From positions 1 to 64,000 of the forward strand of contig NZ_FCOE02000029.1 in the NCBI RefSeq assembly GCF_001544915.2: a stretch of DNA of 64,000 nucleotides, read 5' to 3'. The notes under the pieces are model-generated. The model was not told where the DNA came from. It was given only the letters and a program-made list of their open reading frames with translations, and did no database searches. The stretch is from Caballeronia pedi. Its GTDB lineage: Bacteria; Pseudomonadota; Gammaproteobacteria; Burkholderiales; Burkholderiaceae. Below are positions 61,536 through 64,000 of this stretch, piece by piece; position 1 is the stretch's first letter; every line of letters begins with the position of its first letter. A program made the position numbers and the translations under genes.

Positions 61536-63572
61536 TCAGGCGCCGCCAAGGGCAGGAATCCATTGCCCCAGAAAACTGTCCGGCCAGGGAATGTGAATGA
61601 TCTGGTCGAAGACGAGATAGAGGAACGCGGTCACGCACACTGCGAGAATCACGCTCAGACGCCACGGCTCGCGTCCCTCGATCCGCATATAGGCGACGAT
61701 CATCAGCGGCACGGTCGGGATCATCCCGATCACCGACATGCACGCGAGAAACGCGAGAAACCAGCCGAAGAACCTTGCTGCCCGCCGCAGAACGACCGTA
61801 TTCGACAGCTTTTCGCCGTGGTCCGCCGCGACGTCCATGTGAATGCCGCCACCCGCGTGCGCCGCGCTTGCCTGCGCCGGAATCACGAAGATCTTGTATG
61901 CGAGGCTGACGCTCGCCGCCATGACCAGAATGCTCGCCACCGCCGTCGGTCCGATCCGGGCCATGAGCAGCCAGCCTTGCGCCGTCACCAGCATGTAGAG
62001 TCCGATGCAGATGAAAAACACATAGACGAGATCCTCGCGCTTGAGCACGATCTTCCCGCTCGGGCGCAGATGCGCGAAGCCACCCGTGCGCAACGCACTG
62101 AACAGCGGCTTGAAGAACACGAGCGCGGCGAGGATCAGCAGGACCATCACGACGGGCCGCGTCAGCCAGTCGGTGCCGTAGCGCACGAAGGAGATCGACA
62201 TATAGCGCTCCATCAGCACGCCGAGCACGAGACCGAGAATCAGCGGCGGACGCGCCCACCGCAGACGCTTCATCGTCCAGCCGATGACCCCGGCGATCAG
62301 CAGCACGAAGAGATCGCCCCAGCTGCGCGAACCCTGAAAGGCGCCGACATAGATGACCGGCATGATGACCGGAAGAATCAGCGTGTAGCGCAGCGTGGAA
62401 ACCTTGGCGAACTGCCCGCTGAGCAGAAAGCAAAGGCCGGCACCGAAGATGTTGGCGAGCGCGATGGACCACACCATCGAATAGGTGAAGTCGAGATGCT
62501 TGGTCAGCATGTCGGGACCGGGAATGAACCCGTGCACCATCATCGCGCCGAGCAGGATGGCCTGCGCCGCGCCGCCCGGCACGCCGAAGGACAGCATCGG
62601 CACCAGGCTGCCGCCCTCCCGCGCGTTGTTCGCCGCTTCGGGCGCGATCACGCCGCGCACGTCGCCGGTGGTGAAGGTCTGCTTCGCGCCCTTCGCGGTC
62701 TGCAGCGCGTGACCGTAGGCGATCCAGTCCGTCACCGCACCCGTGATGCCCGGCACCGCACCGAGCACCGCGCCCAGACCGCCGCAACGCAGCACGAGAA
62801 ACCAGTTTTTCAGGCTGTCGGCGACGCCCTGCCGCATTCCCTGGCGCGATGTGAACTGCATGTTCTGGGCGATGGCGGTCCGGCGAATCGCCAGCTCACA
62901 CAACTCCGGCAGCGCAAAGATGCCGAGGATGATCGGCACGAGCGGAATCCCGTCCTGCAGATAGAGGATGTCTCCGGTCCAGCGCATTTGCCCCGTGGCG
63001 ACATTGGTTCCGACCATGCCGACCAGAATGCCGAAGCACGCCGCGACGACACCGCGCAGCGGCGCGTTGCCCGAGAGCGCCGAGACCATCGAGACGCCGA
63101 AGATCGTCAGCCCCAGCATTTCCGGCGTGCCGATGGAAAGCACGAAAGGCCGCACGAGCGGCAGCGACACGGCGAGGATCACCGCGCCGATCAGGCCGCC
63201 CATCAACGATGACATGTAGCAAGCGCTCAACGCGCGCGACGCCTCGCCGCGTTTGGTCATCGGCAGGCCGTCGAGCACCGTCGCCTGCGATGCGGCGTGG
63301 CCGGGCACGCCGAAGAGCACGGCGGGAATCACGTCCGAGGTCGTGATGACCGACGCCATGCCGAGCAGCATCGCGAAGGCGGCGTACGGGTCCATCGTGT
63401 ATGTGAACGGCACCAGGAGCGCGAAGCCCGTGAGCCCGCCAATGCCGGGCAGCAAGCCGATCGCCAGTCCGACCACGACGCCGAATACGAGGAAGATCAG
63501 GCGGTGGAACTGAAGGAGCGTCGACAACGCATGGCCTGCCGCCAGCAGCGTTGCATCGTTGAAGAATTCCAT
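61536..63572 (-). CDS. Tripartite tricarboxylate transporter permease, fused TctA-TctB
   Basis: A 678-residue membrane protein. Residues ~1-505 are TctA (GLAIGLLPGIGGLTGFALLVPFTYTMDPYAAFAMLLGMASVITTSDVIPAVLFGVPGHAASQATVLDG, the signature block, and GSLVPMLSFGVPGGAAQAILLGAMMVHGFIPGPDML); residues ~520-678 are a TctB-like four-helix domain (FFICIGLYMLVTAQGWLLMARIGPTAVASILV, LYLVFDQIIHIPWPDSFLGQW). A periplasmic TctC receptor is needed but is not in the window. Neighbours suggest a di- or tricarboxylic substrate such as a pyrone or aromatic dicarboxylate. Confidence 0.85.
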   Translation of the reverse strand: MEFFNDATLLAAGHALSTLLQFHRLIFLVFGVVVGLAIGLLPGIGGLTGFALLVPFTYTMDPYAAFAMLLGMASVITTSDVIPAVLFGVPGHAASQATVLDGLPMTKRGEASRALSACYMSSLMGGLIGAVILAVSLPLVRPFVLSIGTPEMLGLTIFGVSMVSALSGNAPLRGVVAACFGILVGMVGTNVATGQMRWTGDILYLQDGIPLVPIILGIFALPELCELAIRRTAIAQNMQFTSRQGMRQGVADSLKNWFLVLRCGGLGAVLGAVPGITGAVTDWIAYGHALQTAKGAKQTFTTGDVRGVIAPEAANNAREGGSLVPMLSFGVPGGAAQAILLGAMMVHGFIPGPDMLTKHLDFTYSMVWSIALANIFGAGLCFLLSGQFAKVSTLRYTLILPVIMPVIYVGAFQGSRSWGDLFVLLIAGVIGWTMKRLRWARPPLILGLVLGVLMERYMSISFVRYGTDWLTRPVVMVLLILAALVFFKPLFSALRTGGFAHLRPSGKIVLKREDLVYVFFICIGLYMLVTAQGWLLMARIGPTAVASILVMAASVSLAYKIFVIPAQASAAHAGGGIHMDVAADHGEKLSNTVVLRRAARFFGWFLAFLACMSVIGMIPTVPLMIVAYMRIEGREPWRLSVILAVCVTAFLYLVFDQIIHIPWPDSFLGQWIPALGGA

Positions 63573-63629
63573 GCGTCATCCTGATTGAATGGCAAGCTCG
63601 GTCGGCTTGCACTGTAGTAGGAGCCGGAG

Positions 63630-64000
63630 TCAGTCGGCGAGCATCGGATACAGGACCTTTGCCGTGCGGCCCCAGACCCACGCGCGCTCGTCATCGCTCA
63701 GACTCGCGAAGCAGGCCTGTCCCTGCTCGATCAGCTTTTTCAGCGGGCCTGCGGATGCCGGATAGTTCGAACCGAACGCCAGATGATCGGCGCCGAACAC
63801 CTTCGCCAGATGCGCAAAGAACGGCTGCGCGCCGCCGGGAGCCGCCTGCGCGAGATCGAAGGTGCGCGGCGTGATCTTCATGTACACGTTGTCGTACTTC
63901 GACAATGCGAACAGCGCCGCGCAGCGTGCATACGGCGGGCCATCCTCGATGTCGGGACGGCCGCAATGATCGAGCGCGATCCTGACCGTGGGAAAGCGTT
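63630..64000 (-). CDS. Amidohydrolase family 2 protein, copy B (N-terminus beyond the window)
   Basis: The C-terminal ~123 residues of a paralogue of the protein at 56923-57768. Shared stretches are RFPTVRIALDHCGRPD, DGPPYA, NVYMKITPRTF, FGADHLAFGSNYPASAGPL and RAWVWGRTAKVLYPMLAD. The N-terminal metal motif is beyond base 64000. It precedes the TctA-TctB gene by 57 bp on the same strand. Two LigI-like hydrolases in one cluster may act on different lactones or isomers. Confidence 0.78.
   Translation of the reverse strand, partial: RFPTVRIALDHCGRPDIEDGPPYARCAALFALSKYDNVYMKITPRTFDLAQAAPGGAQPFFAHLAKVFGADHLAFGSNYPASAGPLKKLIEQGQACFASLSDDERAWVWGRTAKVLYPMLAD

Noticed and set aside
1..64000. tRNA, rRNA, CRISPR arrays, insertion sequences, integrase or phage genes
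   Set aside because: Looked for by eye and not found; no transposase-like protein, no regularly spaced repeats and no cloverleaf-like sequence were noticed. A tRNA scan would be decisive.

Overview
The window is GC-rich, gene-dense DNA that looks like the catabolic part of a large replicon (second chromosome or megaplasmid) of a Burkholderiaceae bacterium, most likely Paraburkholderia or Caballeronia. The pointers are DUF4148 proteins, an mdc/mad malonate operon, a BenA/CbdA-type dioxygenase, many LysR regulators and pervasive GC-ending codons. That placement is inference; no rRNA, tRNA, CRISPR array or insertion sequence was seen.

Layout. 1-2958: D-glucarate uptake (gudP, start of gudD) divergent from a LacI-type regulator, with a palindromic operator between them. 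3041-5674: a small secreted protein and an orphan hybrid histidine kinase. 5898-11187: an AraC regulator, a two-gene benzoate/halobenzoate-type ring-hydroxylating dioxygenase, an AAHS transporter and a BenM/CatM-like LysR; two XylS/BenR-type half-sites lie ahead of the dioxygenase. 11224-17508 (minus strand): a kinase and an NtrC-type regulator, then a sigma-54 promoter with a paired upstream element in front of a lipoprotein, a second protein sharing its duplicated domain, an MFS carrier and a CHASE3-only membrane protein. 17567-24075: cupin, metallo-hydrolase and DHA2 exporter; an isochorismatase-like hydrolase; a LysR; and a SulP transporter. 25452-33082: malonate decarboxylase and transporter (mdcABCDE-LM-H) with mdcR; mdcG is not present.

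33165-48027 holds two parallel modules, each a GcvA-like LysR divergent from a split transketolase pair. Module 1 continues with an SDR, a TRAP transporter (DctP plus fused DctQM), a third, full-length transketolase and a D-2-hydroxyacid dehydrogenase. Module 2 continues with a beta-hydroxyacid dehydrogenase and an MHS-type MFS carrier. The same 13-bp palindrome class (TGAATnGnATTCA) lies 12-13 bp upstream of both LysR start codons. These look like two sets for importing and cleaving unidentified sugars or sugar acids.

48048-52109 has small secreted, cupin, SDR and metallo-hydrolase genes. 52320-64000 (minus strand) is an aromatic or polycarboxylate catabolic cluster: a LigJ-like 4-oxalomesaconate hydratase, two paralogous LigI-superfamily amidohydrolases, an HpcH/HpaI aldolase, a ThDP enzyme, two 4,5-dihydroxyphthalate-decarboxylase-like proteins, a CMD-family protein, a LysR, a fused TctA-TctB permease and an MFS carrier. 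It resembles a lower 4,5-cleavage pathway (PDC or oxalomesaconate to pyruvate and oxaloacetate), but no ring-cleavage enzyme is in the window.

Most interesting: the sigma-54 regulated unit with the four-copy domain, the twin transketolase modules with a shared operator, and the LigJ-containing cluster.
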